A DNA stretch of 37,127 nucleotides. It comes from Bacteroidales bacterium. GTDB taxonomy: Bacteria > Bacteroidota > Bacteroidia > Bacteroidales > F082. The position numbers were made by a program, and so were the translations under genes. Below the pieces are notes generated by a model. That model worked only from the letters and a program-made list of their open reading frames with translations. It was not told the origin of the DNA and ran no database searches. Each line of letters begins with the position of its first letter. Position 1 is the stretch's first letter. The stretch is taken from NCBI GenBank assembly GCA_018400955.1, contig JAGYLH010000028.1:1-37127 (forward strand), written 5' to 3'. This document shows positions 25,538 to 33,797 of this stretch, piece after piece.

Positions 25538-26788
25538 ATGAAAACAAAAATGTACAAAAACTTACGATTCAAAACACTTTTGATGCTTTTCAGCTTTTGG
25601 GCCTTCAGCGTAAGTGCCCAGGAGTATTCCTTTGAGGATTTTGTTGGTACCTGGCATGGTAACATCAGTGCTACAAACTATGGCGGATTCAATGATCCCA
25701 TGACCATGACCATTTATGAAGATGGTTTCTATACTGAAAGTACAGGCCGTCTTATGCCAAGCACTTATCCAAACACGCAGCAATGCGAGTATCAAGCTTC
25801 CACCAACAGATTTCACTGGTGGTATCTCTCTATTGTGTATGCAGGCCAAAACTTCTATGAGCATCATTATTATTCCATCGTGCACTTTCAGAACGATACA
25901 TTGATCATGCATTATAATTTTCACAACAATCCGGAACCCTGGCCTGATGCCGGCGTAATCTTTTTGGTAAAGGAGAACACCAATGCCACACCTCCACCGG
26001 TTAATCTTGACCTTACGCAAACAGATAATTTGGTTTATATAGCTTGGGATGTGCCTGAAAATGGCAACCAGAATCCTGATTCCTACAATATTTATGTAAG
26101 TGTTGAAATGAATGACTTCGAATTATTGGGGATTACGGAGGAAACCCAGTTTATGGTCAATGAAACTGCAGCTGCCGGTTTGAATGAGTACTATGTTACG
26201 GCAGTATATGATACAGGAGAATCAGACCCATCCGAATCACTTTATGTTTTGTATGAAACTCCTGAGCCGATTAATTTGCTCGGAGAGCCACAAACGGGAG
26301 AAATTGCCATTGAATGGTCAGCTCCTGACTTCGGCGAGGTGCTTCCGGCAGCTTTATATGGTTATAACGTTTATCACAAATATGAAGATGGAACATATGA
26401 AGTGGTTCAGTTTACGGAAGATTTGAATTTCGTCCATGAAAACCCTGTCTCGGGCACACATTTTTACTATGTAACAGCTGTTTATAATGGAGGCGAATCG
26501 GAGCCATCCAACGAAATAGAAGTGTCCTATGTAATTTCTTCTTTGGGTCAAAACCTGGTTTCTTCTGCGCGCATTTATCCAAATCCTGCCTCAGACTTTA
26601 TTACGATCCAGGCTGAAGAAAACATTTACGAAATAAGCATTTTCAACCAACAGGGACAGCTCATCCTGCAGGAAGAAAGCAAATTACAGCAAATGAGGAT
26701 CAATATAAGTGATTTGCCAGCTGGCCTTTACACACTAAAGCTTAAAGCTGAAGACCGTGTAATCCTTAAGAAACTGATAAAAAACTAA
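25538..26788 (+). CDS. Secreted protein with fibronectin type III-like repeats and T9SS sorting domain
   Basis: A 416-residue exported protein. Residues 1-27 are a signal peptide (LLMLFSFWAFSVSAQ); the ATG at 25550 is a possible alternative start. An N-terminal domain of about 120 residues (FVGTWHGNISATNYGG...) begins like a lipocalin-type 'GTW' beta-barrel domain but was not identified further. Two fibronectin type III-like repeats follow (about 150-240 and 243-330; both end in an SGTHFYYVTAVYNGGESEPS-type pattern). The last 75 residues, from ARIYPNPASDFITI to GLYTLKLKAEDRVILKKLIKN, form a T9SS type A sorting domain that sends it to the cell surface or medium. It stands downstream of the TPR hybrid regulator and has its own terminator. 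The role is probably adhesive or binding, not enzymatic. Confidence 0.88.
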   Translation: MKTKMYKNLRFKTLLMLFSFWAFSVSAQEYSFEDFVGTWHGNISATNYGGFNDPMTMTIYEDGFYTESTGRLMPSTYPNTQQCEYQASTNRFHWWYLSIVYAGQNFYEHHYYSIVHFQNDTLIMHYNFHNNPEPWPDAGVIFLVKENTNATPPPVNLDLTQTDNLVYIAWDVPENGNQNPDSYNIYVSVEMNDFELLGITEETQFMVNETAAAGLNEYYVTAVYDTGESDPSESLYVLYETPEPINLLGEPQTGEIAIEWSAPDFGEVLPAALYGYNVYHKYEDGTYEVVQFTEDLNFVHENPVSGTHFYYVTAVYNGGESEPSNEIEVSYVISSLGQNLVSSARIYPNPASDFITIQAEENIYEISIFNQQGQLILQEESKLQQMRINISDLPAGLYTLKLKAEDRVILKKLIKN

Positions 26789-26815
26789 TTCGGTTTTTAT
26801 TCACATTGTGCATAC

Positions 26816-26852
26816 AAAAAGCTGTCTCCTGAAAATTGGAGGCAGTTTTTTT
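26816..26852 (+). terminator. Rho-independent terminator after the fibronectin-type gene
   Basis: CTGTCTCC (26822-26829) pairs with GGAGGCAG (26838-26845; one G-U pair) around an 8-base loop and is followed by T7. It lies about 30 bases after the stop codon at 26788 and is preceded by an A-run, so it may also work for the converging mini-protein transcript. Confidence 0.88.
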
Positions 26853-26960
26853 ATGGAAGTTTATGAGGTTTTTTGCGATAAATTTCCGAATAATGAAACG
26901 TTTGATGCTTGTAAGGGGCATTTCAGATTTTCTCAGGGTTTTATGCTCGTTAAAGCTAAT

Positions 26961-27185
26961 TCACTCCTCCATATTCCGCCGGTAATCCCACACCTTCTTC
27001 CCGCCATAAGCCGCCCCCAGCGCCAGCAAAATGCCCAGGCCTGAGCCGATGGGGGCGCCGCCGCCCACTACCTCACCACCCGATTGCGGGTCTTCCGGCG
27101 GATCAGGAGGTTGGGCATTGGTGTTCAGAGAAAAGCCTAATATCAGGAAAACTATCATGATGAAACCAGTTTTTATTTTTTTCAT
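26961..27185 (-). CDS. Secreted mini-protein with PID-CTERM-like C-terminal tail (copy 1)
   Basis: A 74-residue protein. Residues 1-24 are a signal peptide (MKKIKTGFIMIVFLILGFSL, cleavage after NAQ region). A short Pro/Asp/Gly linker (QPPDPPEDPQSGGEVVGGG) makes up nearly the whole mature front. The last 32 residues consist of a motif (APIGSG), a hydrophobic helix (LGILLALGAAYGG), and a basic end (KKVWDYRRNMEE). This tripartite layout is that of C-terminal sorting signals such as PEP-CTERM; from memory it most resembles the Bacteroidota PID-CTERM domain, although the usual PIDGG reads PIGSG here. It begins 64 bases after the stop of the 2000-residue surface protein and is on the same strand. 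The same tail occurs in the gene at 36096-36323. Function unknown; it could be a sorted peptide or an anchor. Confidence 0.75.
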   Translation of the reverse strand: MKKIKTGFIMIVFLILGFSLNTNAQPPDPPEDPQSGGEVVGGGAPIGSGLGILLALGAAYGGKKVWDYRRNMEE

Positions 27186-27249
27186 TGTATGTAATTTTAT
27201 TGTTATGAATGTTTTAATTCGAAGCAGCTTTTACATGAATTACAATTCC

Positions 27250-30200
27250 CTACCTTATAAAGATTTTCTTCACACTAACTGAATTTTCATGGCTAAAGCG
27301 AACCAGATAAACTCCTGAAGCTAATTGAAGTGAGGTAGAATATGTGCCGTTCAGGCTCAACTTGCGCGACAACAGCTGATGACCAGCCAGATCAAAAACA
27401 GTCAGAATGCCGTTTTGCTGTCCGTTAAGCGATTGCAGATAAAGCCGGTTTTCGTAAGCGAAAATGGAGACTGTTTCGGCAACGGCCATATCAGCTAAAT
27501 CCATGAGGGATAAATGCAATATAAACCGGTTTTCATCATCCGGTTCATCCCATGAAAAAGCATAGTCGCCCGATAACAGATCCGTAAAAGTGTTTTCTTT
27601 CAAATCTTCAAGCACAACACTTTCCAGTTCGTCAGCATCTTTTAAACCAATACGGTACACCCCAGGCTGGGAATTGACAAATCCCAGTGGCACGACAGCC
27701 TCAAAAGGCCTTACATCAATACTGAGTGGCCCGTCGGGCGACATGCTGTAAATTTGCGAGATGCCCTCATTTTGCGTAAGTAGTTTCCAGGCATCGATAG
27801 GTAATTCAAAACCTGAAGCAGCGTTTTCGTCGAAACGAAGATGTAGTTCGTCCGTATAGTTTTCATCTGAAGCAGCAAGGATGAGCCCATTGGACAACTT
27901 ATTTAAGTCATCAGCCTTGTAAAAGTTATTGGCTCCTGTATGTGTCCGCACGCTGTTTTGGAGTGAAAGCGTAGCCGCTGCATCAGTATAAACAAAGAAT
28001 CCCTGCATCGGAGCGATGTATTGCGAACCGGTTCCACTGCCATTATTCCACGAGAGATAAGTTTCAGAAGCGGGATCCCAATAATAGACAGCGCCGTAAG
28101 TATCATCAAGCAGGCTCCAGTCGAGGGCCGAAGGATAGGGATTTCCCACCAGGTTGAAGCCCTGCATACTCCCACTTCCCGAAGCGGATAAATCAATTTG
28201 TTGAGCTCCGGTATTGGGCGTACCGCTAAAAGTGTGTGCAGTAGTCTTTTCCATTCCCCAGAAAAAATACCCTTTAACAGGAACCAGAACTTCATCAACA
28301 GCAGTAACATAATCCCATGATTCATCAGCTTCGTTCCATTTAAGCAGGTAATCACCGGTAAACATGCCCGCAAGGCTGTTATTGTTTGGTGGCGAAATGA
28401 TATGGTATTCGCCATCGGACAGGCTAAGTTGATTTTGTATGGAACCATCGTTAGTAATGCTTCCATAGGTGATGAGCGAGCCGCCCGGGTTGATGGTAAG
28501 GCTGGCACCGGATGCAACATCCAGAGCCAGACAGGTGGCACCTGTTCCAGGAGCGATGATCGGGTAATTACTCAAGCCGGCAGGAATGAGCACATCAGCC
28601 TCCTGAGTAGGTAGCATATTTTCAGTCCAGTTGGCTGTTTCAGTCCAGTTGTTATTTAAGCTGCCATTCCACGAAAGTATCACCATCGGATCCACGCCGC
28701 CGGTCCATTCATAGGCACCCATATCGATGGTAGTGTTCTGAATACGGTCTTTGCCGCGGATATCAGTTGCTGCATCATTGTAGCTGTTATTTCCGCTGTT
28801 TATAGCTGGTGAATTGCCTAACAGTCTGAAATCTTCACTATCACTATTTACAAACAATGGGTTGCTGTTGATGCAATTACTTGATGTAATTATACCCTCT
28901 ATATCACTTGTGCCATTGCTATAACAGGAGTAATTAAGGATTAGTTCTCCGTTATCATCGTAATCATTATATATTTCATTACCACTATCAGATGCGCTGT
29001 TGCCCCATAAAACGGAGTTAACAATCGATACACTTTCGCCTGAAGTCCAATTGTAAATTCCCCCGCCATTAGCGCCTGATTGATTATTGCATATCGTGGT
29101 ATTGATCAGATTTAAGCTGGCATATTGGTTATAAATGCCTCCGCCATAACGGTTAGCATTGTTGCCATCAATAAGGCAGTTGGTAAGTGTGGCATTAGCA
29201 GGAAGATTGAAAAACCCTGCACCATCATTGGATGATGTGTTATTGGTGAAGCGGCAATTGATAAAATGTGATGCCCCGAACCAATTGGCATATGCTCCCC
29301 CCAGATACGAGGCATTATTGTTTTTAAAAATACAGTTTTTAATTTCCGGAGCATTATTGTAGCTATAAATTCCACCACCATCATAATGAGGGTCACTAAT
29401 CCCGTTAGCATTTCCATCACTAATGGTGAAACCATCAATTAGTGTGGCTGAGGTTAGACCCAATCCATTGGGATGATAAAAAACATGATAGCAATTATCG
29501 CTCATATCACCTATATTTCCTATGTCACCGCTAAGTATGGTTTCGTTGGTTTGGAAATCGCGCTGGGATTTATCGTAGCTGCTGCTTTCGTTTCCGGTAA
29601 AGCTTCCATAAAGGCTGGTGCCTTCTTTCATCTGAAATGTTTTGTAACGATCTCCACTGCCACCAGCCTCCGTTGTGGGGTAATAAGTTCCGGCAGCTAC
29701 CCAAACTTCTCCACATGCCTGATTGATAGCGTCTTGCAATTGTGTTTTATCATAAGCAGTAGCCCAGCTGGTGCCGTCCTTCACCGGGCTTCCGCCAGTT
29801 TCTGTTACATATAGGATAGCGGGAGTAACACTGATTTTCACAACGTTTGATGCAATGTTTTCGTTCCAGGGCATACCCTGAACACGTGCAAGGCGACGGT
29901 ACCAGGTGGTTTGGTTTAAAATTCCCGGAGCATAACCAACGGTATTGCTGGTGGCGATATTTTCAAAACCTTCGGAGGCGCTGGTTAAAGAATACTGCCA
30001 TTTGTATTCGAGTGTACCAAGATGACCTGTTGGCAGTGAAAGGCTTGTGAGCGCTTCGGGAGCGTTGCCATGGCAAATGGTTTGTTCCTCAGCGATACTA
30101 CCCCCGTCAACAGGGTTAAAACTTTGCCATTGGAGGTAGGGATAACCGTCGTTATAGGCTGGATTAATGGCCCAAACATTGGTGAAATCCCAGTTATCAA

Positions 30201-33200
30201 AGGTTGTTTGTTGTTGCATTTCGGCAGTGGTTTTGCCTTCGACTTGGTTTTCGCCCTGGCCTGCTGAGCTTGTTTGCCCGCTGCTTTCGGTGTCCCAGTA
30301 GCTGTAGGAGCAAGAATTCAAATTTGTAAGTCCGAGAAAGCCTTTATCTGTTGGGTTCCACCCATTACCGCTAACACTGCCGGTAGAATAGCATTTATGT
30401 ATATTGCCACCAACTAAATATCCTGCAAAACTCCCTAAGTTAGTAATTACTCCTGAGGTACGAATAACATTACCTCTGGAATAGGAATTAATTATAGATA
30501 CATAAGTTTTGCCTGTAAGTCCACCAACTTCATTCTGACCACTAACATTGCATGTGGAAAAGCAATTTGATATGTTTCCCCCTGCAATCCCAACAAGACC
30601 GCCAACCCAACGTAAACCATTTACTGTTCCTGTTGTACCAGATTGCGTTATCAGACCATAAACATGATAACCTGCAAGGCCGCCAACACTTGAACCGGAT
30701 CCTGTAACTAAAGTATTTGTCAGGCAATTACTTATTTGGTTGTTGTAGGTAGATCCAAACATTCCACCAACCTCACTATAACCGTTAATTGTTCCAGTAA
30801 TCCTGCAATTGCTTACCGAACTTTCGTTGCAAAAACCAGCAATTCCTCCTGTTTCATCGTAACCTGTAATAGTTGCATTTTGCAGTTCAATATTTGATAG
30901 GGTGCAAAAACCGGCTCTACCAAACATACCCACTTTATCCTGTGTTGGTCTGTTAATGGTTAATCCCTTGATAACATAATTATTTCCATTATAACTTCCT
31001 GTGAATTGGATAGTTGAATTTCCAATTGGACTGAATCCGTCATTTGTTCCAGCGGAAGTGAGGTCGTTGGGATCGTTGTATTTATTGCCGTCGCCATCAT
31101 CATCCGAATCATCGAGAAAGGCAGAGGCAGAGGCATCAATGTCGGCTGTTTGCTGGATGTCGAGATGCCAGTAATCAGGGTGTTGTGATAATGCCAGTAA
31201 ATCTTCCCAGGAGTCAATATCACCTATTGGAGGAAGGGTCGTAAATTGCAATTGGGTCAGCCCGCAGGGGTTTGGATTAAAGCCGCTTATAACCGGTTCA
31301 ACCGACCAATAATAAGTAGTGCCGAAATCCCAATTCGAGCTATAGGTGTACTCGCTGCCAGAACAAAGTTCATGATTTACAATTTCTCCTCCGAATCCCC
31401 CTGTGGAAATTGAGATATAATAACCCGTAGCACCATACACATCATCCCATTGCAGTGTAGTGGCTAATATTGATACATTTTGCGCATTATTTTCGGGCAG
31501 CAGGTTTTCCGCGCAATTACCTACTGTAGAGAAATCCAGTGGCTGACCTACAACACCACCCCACATAAATAGCTCATAAATTTGCCATTCGTATGCTGTA
31601 TTATATAATAGACCAGAAAAATCATAACTTTTGTTGGGACCTGCCACTCCTGATGCCACTTCAACCAAATCGCCTGCTACTCCGAGGAACAAACGATAGC
31701 TAATGGCATTAGGGGAATTGTGCCAACTGAGCGTTCCTGATAAAGGGACATTCGTAGCCCCATCTTCGGGGCTGAGATAAGTGAGTGAATTGGGGCGTCC
31801 ACTGGTAAAACCCCATATAGGTCCGTTTATGGTATCTGCGCCTTTTATAAGGACAACCTGCCATTGGTAGTCGGTGTAATAATCCAGGTCGGCATAGTTA
31901 TAACTTCCTGATGATCCGCTTGCAGCAGCTGATACCAGGGTGTCCATATTTCCGGTTTCGCCCATAAGCAGCAAATAGGAATCTATTTCATCGGGAAAAT
32001 TCCAATTAAGGGTTCCCGTAAGGGCCACATCAATTGTTCCGTTTGCAGGAAGGGGATTGTATGGCTGAAGCTGCCATTGCAAGCATGGATAACCATCGTT
32101 ATAGTCAGAATAGATGCCCCAGGTATTTGTAAAATTCCAATTCTGGAAGGTGGCCTGTTGATGCATTTGTTCGGTGGTTTTGCCTTCGAGAAGCCCCGCC
32201 CCCTCACCTACCGACGATGCCTGCCCACTGCTTTGGGTATCCCAGTAATTATTTGTTAATGTACCTGCAAGGTATTCGCCTATAAATCCTTTGTCTGTTG
32301 GGTTCCAGCCCGTACCTGATATGCTGCCTGTGGAATAGCAGTGTATTATGGTGCTTTCATAAGACATATTACCCACAAAACCACCTAAGGAAACGTTTGA
32401 TCCTCCATTTCTTGTTACATTGCCCAGGGAATAGCAATCAGATATATTTTTATAATTTGCACCGGCAAATCCACCTACCATTTGATTGCCGGAAGTGGAG
32501 CAGGTGGAAAAGGAATTAGAAATGGAATTAGCACAAATGCCTATCAGACCACCGACATAGATATTGCCGCTTACAGTTCCTGATGTACTGAGGCAGGTAA
32601 ACACTGAATTTTGCGCAATACCTATCAAGCCGCCAACGAAGTTGCCGTTGCCTACAACACTTATATCGGCATGGCAATTACTTACACTAATATTTTGTCC
32701 TTCATCTACTTGCCCTATTAAGCCGCCAACTGTAGAGACCCCGATTATTGACCCGGTAAGCCGGCAATTGGCGACTTCTCCCCTTGATAGAAAACCGATC
32801 ATCCCACCAACATTACAGTCTCCGGTGATATCCACATCTTCCAGTTTTATGTTTTTTATTTCATAATAAGAATTAACTACACCAAACAGTCCTATATTAT
32901 CCTCTTGCGGTCTGTTAATAGTTAAGCCGGTAATTGTTTTATTGTTGCCATTATAACTGCCTGAAAAAGGTGTTGCAGAACTTCCTAGGGGACGAAAACC
33001 CTTTCCATCATTATAGTAATCTCCCCCTTCCATAAAATCTGACGGGTAAAATACAATATTGTTCGTTTGTATGAAATGGTAGCCCCAATCCCCCGGGAAC
33101 CAGTAGAGGCGATACATGTCATCTCTATCAGCAATTTGGTAAGGATCAGCTTCTGTTCCACTACCACCGGAATAGCCTTGTGCGTTGGCAATCAAACTAT

Positions 33201-33252
33201 TAAATAGTATGAACAGGCCAATTGATAGTGCGTTCAAGAAATGTTTTTTCAT
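27250..33252 (-). CDS. Giant T9SS-sorted surface protein: two GLUG blocks, FN3-like and beta-helix regions
   Basis: A 2000-residue exported protein with a signal peptide at 1-24. Two blocks of GLUG repeats (GGLIG/GGFVG every 25-30 residues), about 85-390 and 745-1040, are internal duplicates: both end in GWNPTDKGF (about 311 and 964), a DTQSSGQ/DTESSGQ segment and YNDGYPCLQW/YNDGYPYLQW. Between them are three fibronectin-like segments (about 395-690). Next come an immunoglobulin-like domain (about 1045-1135), a parallel beta-helix with repeated GGGIYN motifs (about 1145-1515), and a C-terminal region with NWTETANWTE. The last 80 residues (ending SGVYLVRFSHENSVSVKKIFIR) are a T9SS type A sorting domain. 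It is probably a cell-surface adhesin. The gene precedes the mini-protein gene (64-base gap). Confidence 0.94.
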   Translation of the reverse strand: MKKHFLNALSIGLFILFNSLIANAQGYSGGSGTEADPYQIADRDDMYRLYWFPGDWGYHFIQTNNIVFYPSDFMEGGDYYNDGKGFRPLGSSATPFSGSYNGNNKTITGLTINRPQEDNIGLFGVVNSYYEIKNIKLEDVDITGDCNVGGMIGFLSRGEVANCRLTGSIIGVSTVGGLIGQVDEGQNISVSNCHADISVVGNGNFVGGLIGIAQNSVFTCLSTSGTVSGNIYVGGLIGICANSISNSFSTCSTSGNQMVGGFAGANYKNISDCYSLGNVTRNGGSNVSLGGFVGNMSYESTIIHCYSTGSISGTGWNPTDKGFIGEYLAGTLTNNYWDTQSSGQASSVGEGAGLLEGKTTEQMHQQATFQNWNFTNTWGIYSDYNDGYPCLQWQLQPYNPLPANGTIDVALTGTLNWNFPDEIDSYLLLMGETGNMDTLVSAAASGSSGSYNYADLDYYTDYQWQVVLIKGADTINGPIWGFTSGRPNSLTYLSPEDGATNVPLSGTLSWHNSPNAISYRLFLGVAGDLVEVASGVAGPNKSYDFSGLLYNTAYEWQIYELFMWGGVVGQPLDFSTVGNCAENLLPENNAQNVSILATTLQWDDVYGATGYYISISTGGFGGEIVNHELCSGSEYTYSSNWDFGTTYYWSVEPVISGFNPNPCGLTQLQFTTLPPIGDIDSWEDLLALSQHPDYWHLDIQQTADIDASASAFLDDSDDDGDGNKYNDPNDLTSAGTNDGFSPIGNSTIQFTGSYNGNNYVIKGLTINRPTQDKVGMFGRAGFCTLSNIELQNATITGYDETGGIAGFCNESSVSNCRITGTINGYSEVGGMFGSTYNNQISNCLTNTLVTGSGSSVGGLAGYHVYGLITQSGTTGTVNGLRWVGGLVGIAGGNISNCFSTCNVSGQNEVGGLTGKTYVSIINSYSRGNVIRTSGVITNLGSFAGYLVGGNIHKCYSTGSVSGNGWNPTDKGFLGLTNLNSCSYSYWDTESSGQTSSAGQGENQVEGKTTAEMQQQTTFDNWDFTNVWAINPAYNDGYPYLQWQSFNPVDGGSIAEEQTICHGNAPEALTSLSLPTGHLGTLEYKWQYSLTSASEGFENIATSNTVGYAPGILNQTTWYRRLARVQGMPWNENIASNVVKISVTPAILYVTETGGSPVKDGTSWATAYDKTQLQDAINQACGEVWVAAGTYYPTTEAGGSGDRYKTFQMKEGTSLYGSFTGNESSSYDKSQRDFQTNETILSGDIGNIGDMSDNCYHVFYHPNGLGLTSATLIDGFTISDGNANGISDPHYDGGGIYSYNNAPEIKNCIFKNNNASYLGGAYANWFGASHFINCRFTNNTSSNDGAGFFNLPANATLTNCLIDGNNANRYGGGIYNQYASLNLINTTICNNQSGANGGGIYNWTSGESVSIVNSVLWGNSASDSGNEIYNDYDDNGELILNYSCYSNGTSDIEGIITSSNCINSNPLFVNSDSEDFRLLGNSPAINSGNNSYNDAATDIRGKDRIQNTTIDMGAYEWTGGVDPMVILSWNGSLNNNWTETANWTENMLPTQEADVLIPAGLSNYPIIAPGTGATCLALDVASGASLTINPGGSLITYGSITNDGSIQNQLSLSDGEYHIISPPNNNSLAGMFTGDYLLKWNEADESWDYVTAVDEVLVPVKGYFFWGMEKTTAHTFSGTPNTGAQQIDLSASGSGSMQGFNLVGNPYPSALDWSLLDDTYGAVYYWDPASETYLSWNNGSGTGSQYIAPMQGFFVYTDAAATLSLQNSVRTHTGANNFYKADDLNKLSNGLILAASDENYTDELHLRFDENAASGFELPIDAWKLLTQNEGISQIYSMSPDGPLSIDVRPFEAVVPLGFVNSQPGVYRIGLKDADELESVVLEDLKENTFTDLLSGDYAFSWDEPDDENRFILHLSLMDLADMAVAETVSIFAYENRLYLQSLNGQQNGILTVFDLAGHQLLSRKLSLNGTYSTSLQLASGVYLVRFSHENSVSVKKIFIR

Positions 33253-33275
33253 TGGTTTAAGGTATTTGTTCGTTA

Positions 33276-33614
33276 TTAAGATGTATGCTTTTTTGTTACC
33301 GCTTTATGCCTTATTTCCTGTGCCATGCAAAAAATATTTTTGAGAAATGCTTTGAAATATTCACTCACCTTGTTTTTGCGTTTTGGTTTTTGGGGAGCAA
33401 ATTTTTTCGCAGCATTGGGGATAGTTGGCGGCGTGGTTCTTTCCAATGCCTGAGCCAGCCTGTTCATGGCTTCTTTTTTTTCGTTCCAGTTTTTTGGCTT
33501 ATCCATATCCATTTTATACTTTGAAAAAAGACCCCTCTTTTTATAATAGTCTGCACGCCTGTTGAAAGGATTTTCAAAGTAAGTCTTAGGACACTTCAAA
33601 AGCAAAAAAAACAC
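33276..33614 (-). CDS. Possible small basic protein, uncertain
   Basis: A 112-codon reading frame just upstream of the giant surface protein (24-base gap). The first half of the N-terminus reads poorly; the Met at codon 35 (ATG at 33510-33512) would give a more protein-like 78-residue product that is Lys-rich (NWNEKKEAMNRLAQALERT, then KKFAPQKPKRKNKVSEYFKA), with no signal peptide, transmembrane segment or motif. It could be real, but the surrounding region is AT-rich with no other support, so it may be chance. If it is not translated, the gap before the giant gene is 545 bases long. Confidence 0.33.
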   Translation of the reverse strand: MFFLLLKCPKTYFENPFNRRADYYKKRGLFSKYKMDMDKPKNWNEKKEAMNRLAQALERTTPPTIPNAAKKFAPQKPKRKNKVSEYFKAFLKNIFCMAQEIRHKAVTKKHTS

Positions 33615-33797
33615 CTCATGAATTTCTCATCTATAGCGAAAAATCAACTCACAGATTTCTCATTATCTTTTTCCAATGATGTTAAGGATTTAATAATCAA
33701 CAGAAAACGAATTTAAGTAAATGATTAGTTATTGTCTGATAAAATGGAAAAGAGGGAGGGTTAACAGTTTAAGTGCGGGAAAAGCAGCGAGAAGAAC
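33615..33797. other. Short intergenic region, no recognised feature
   Basis: This 183-base AT-rich stretch lies between the uncertain small gene and the 3' end of the TPR-LuxR gene. I see no gene and no hairpin-plus-T-run terminator here. A promoter for the giant surface gene would be expected in it, but no TAnnTTTG box on the minus strand was recognised. Confidence 0.5.

Noticed and set aside
27903..28541. 212-codon minus-strand frame
   Set aside because: Same strand but another frame, inside the giant surface protein; low-complexity and no motif.
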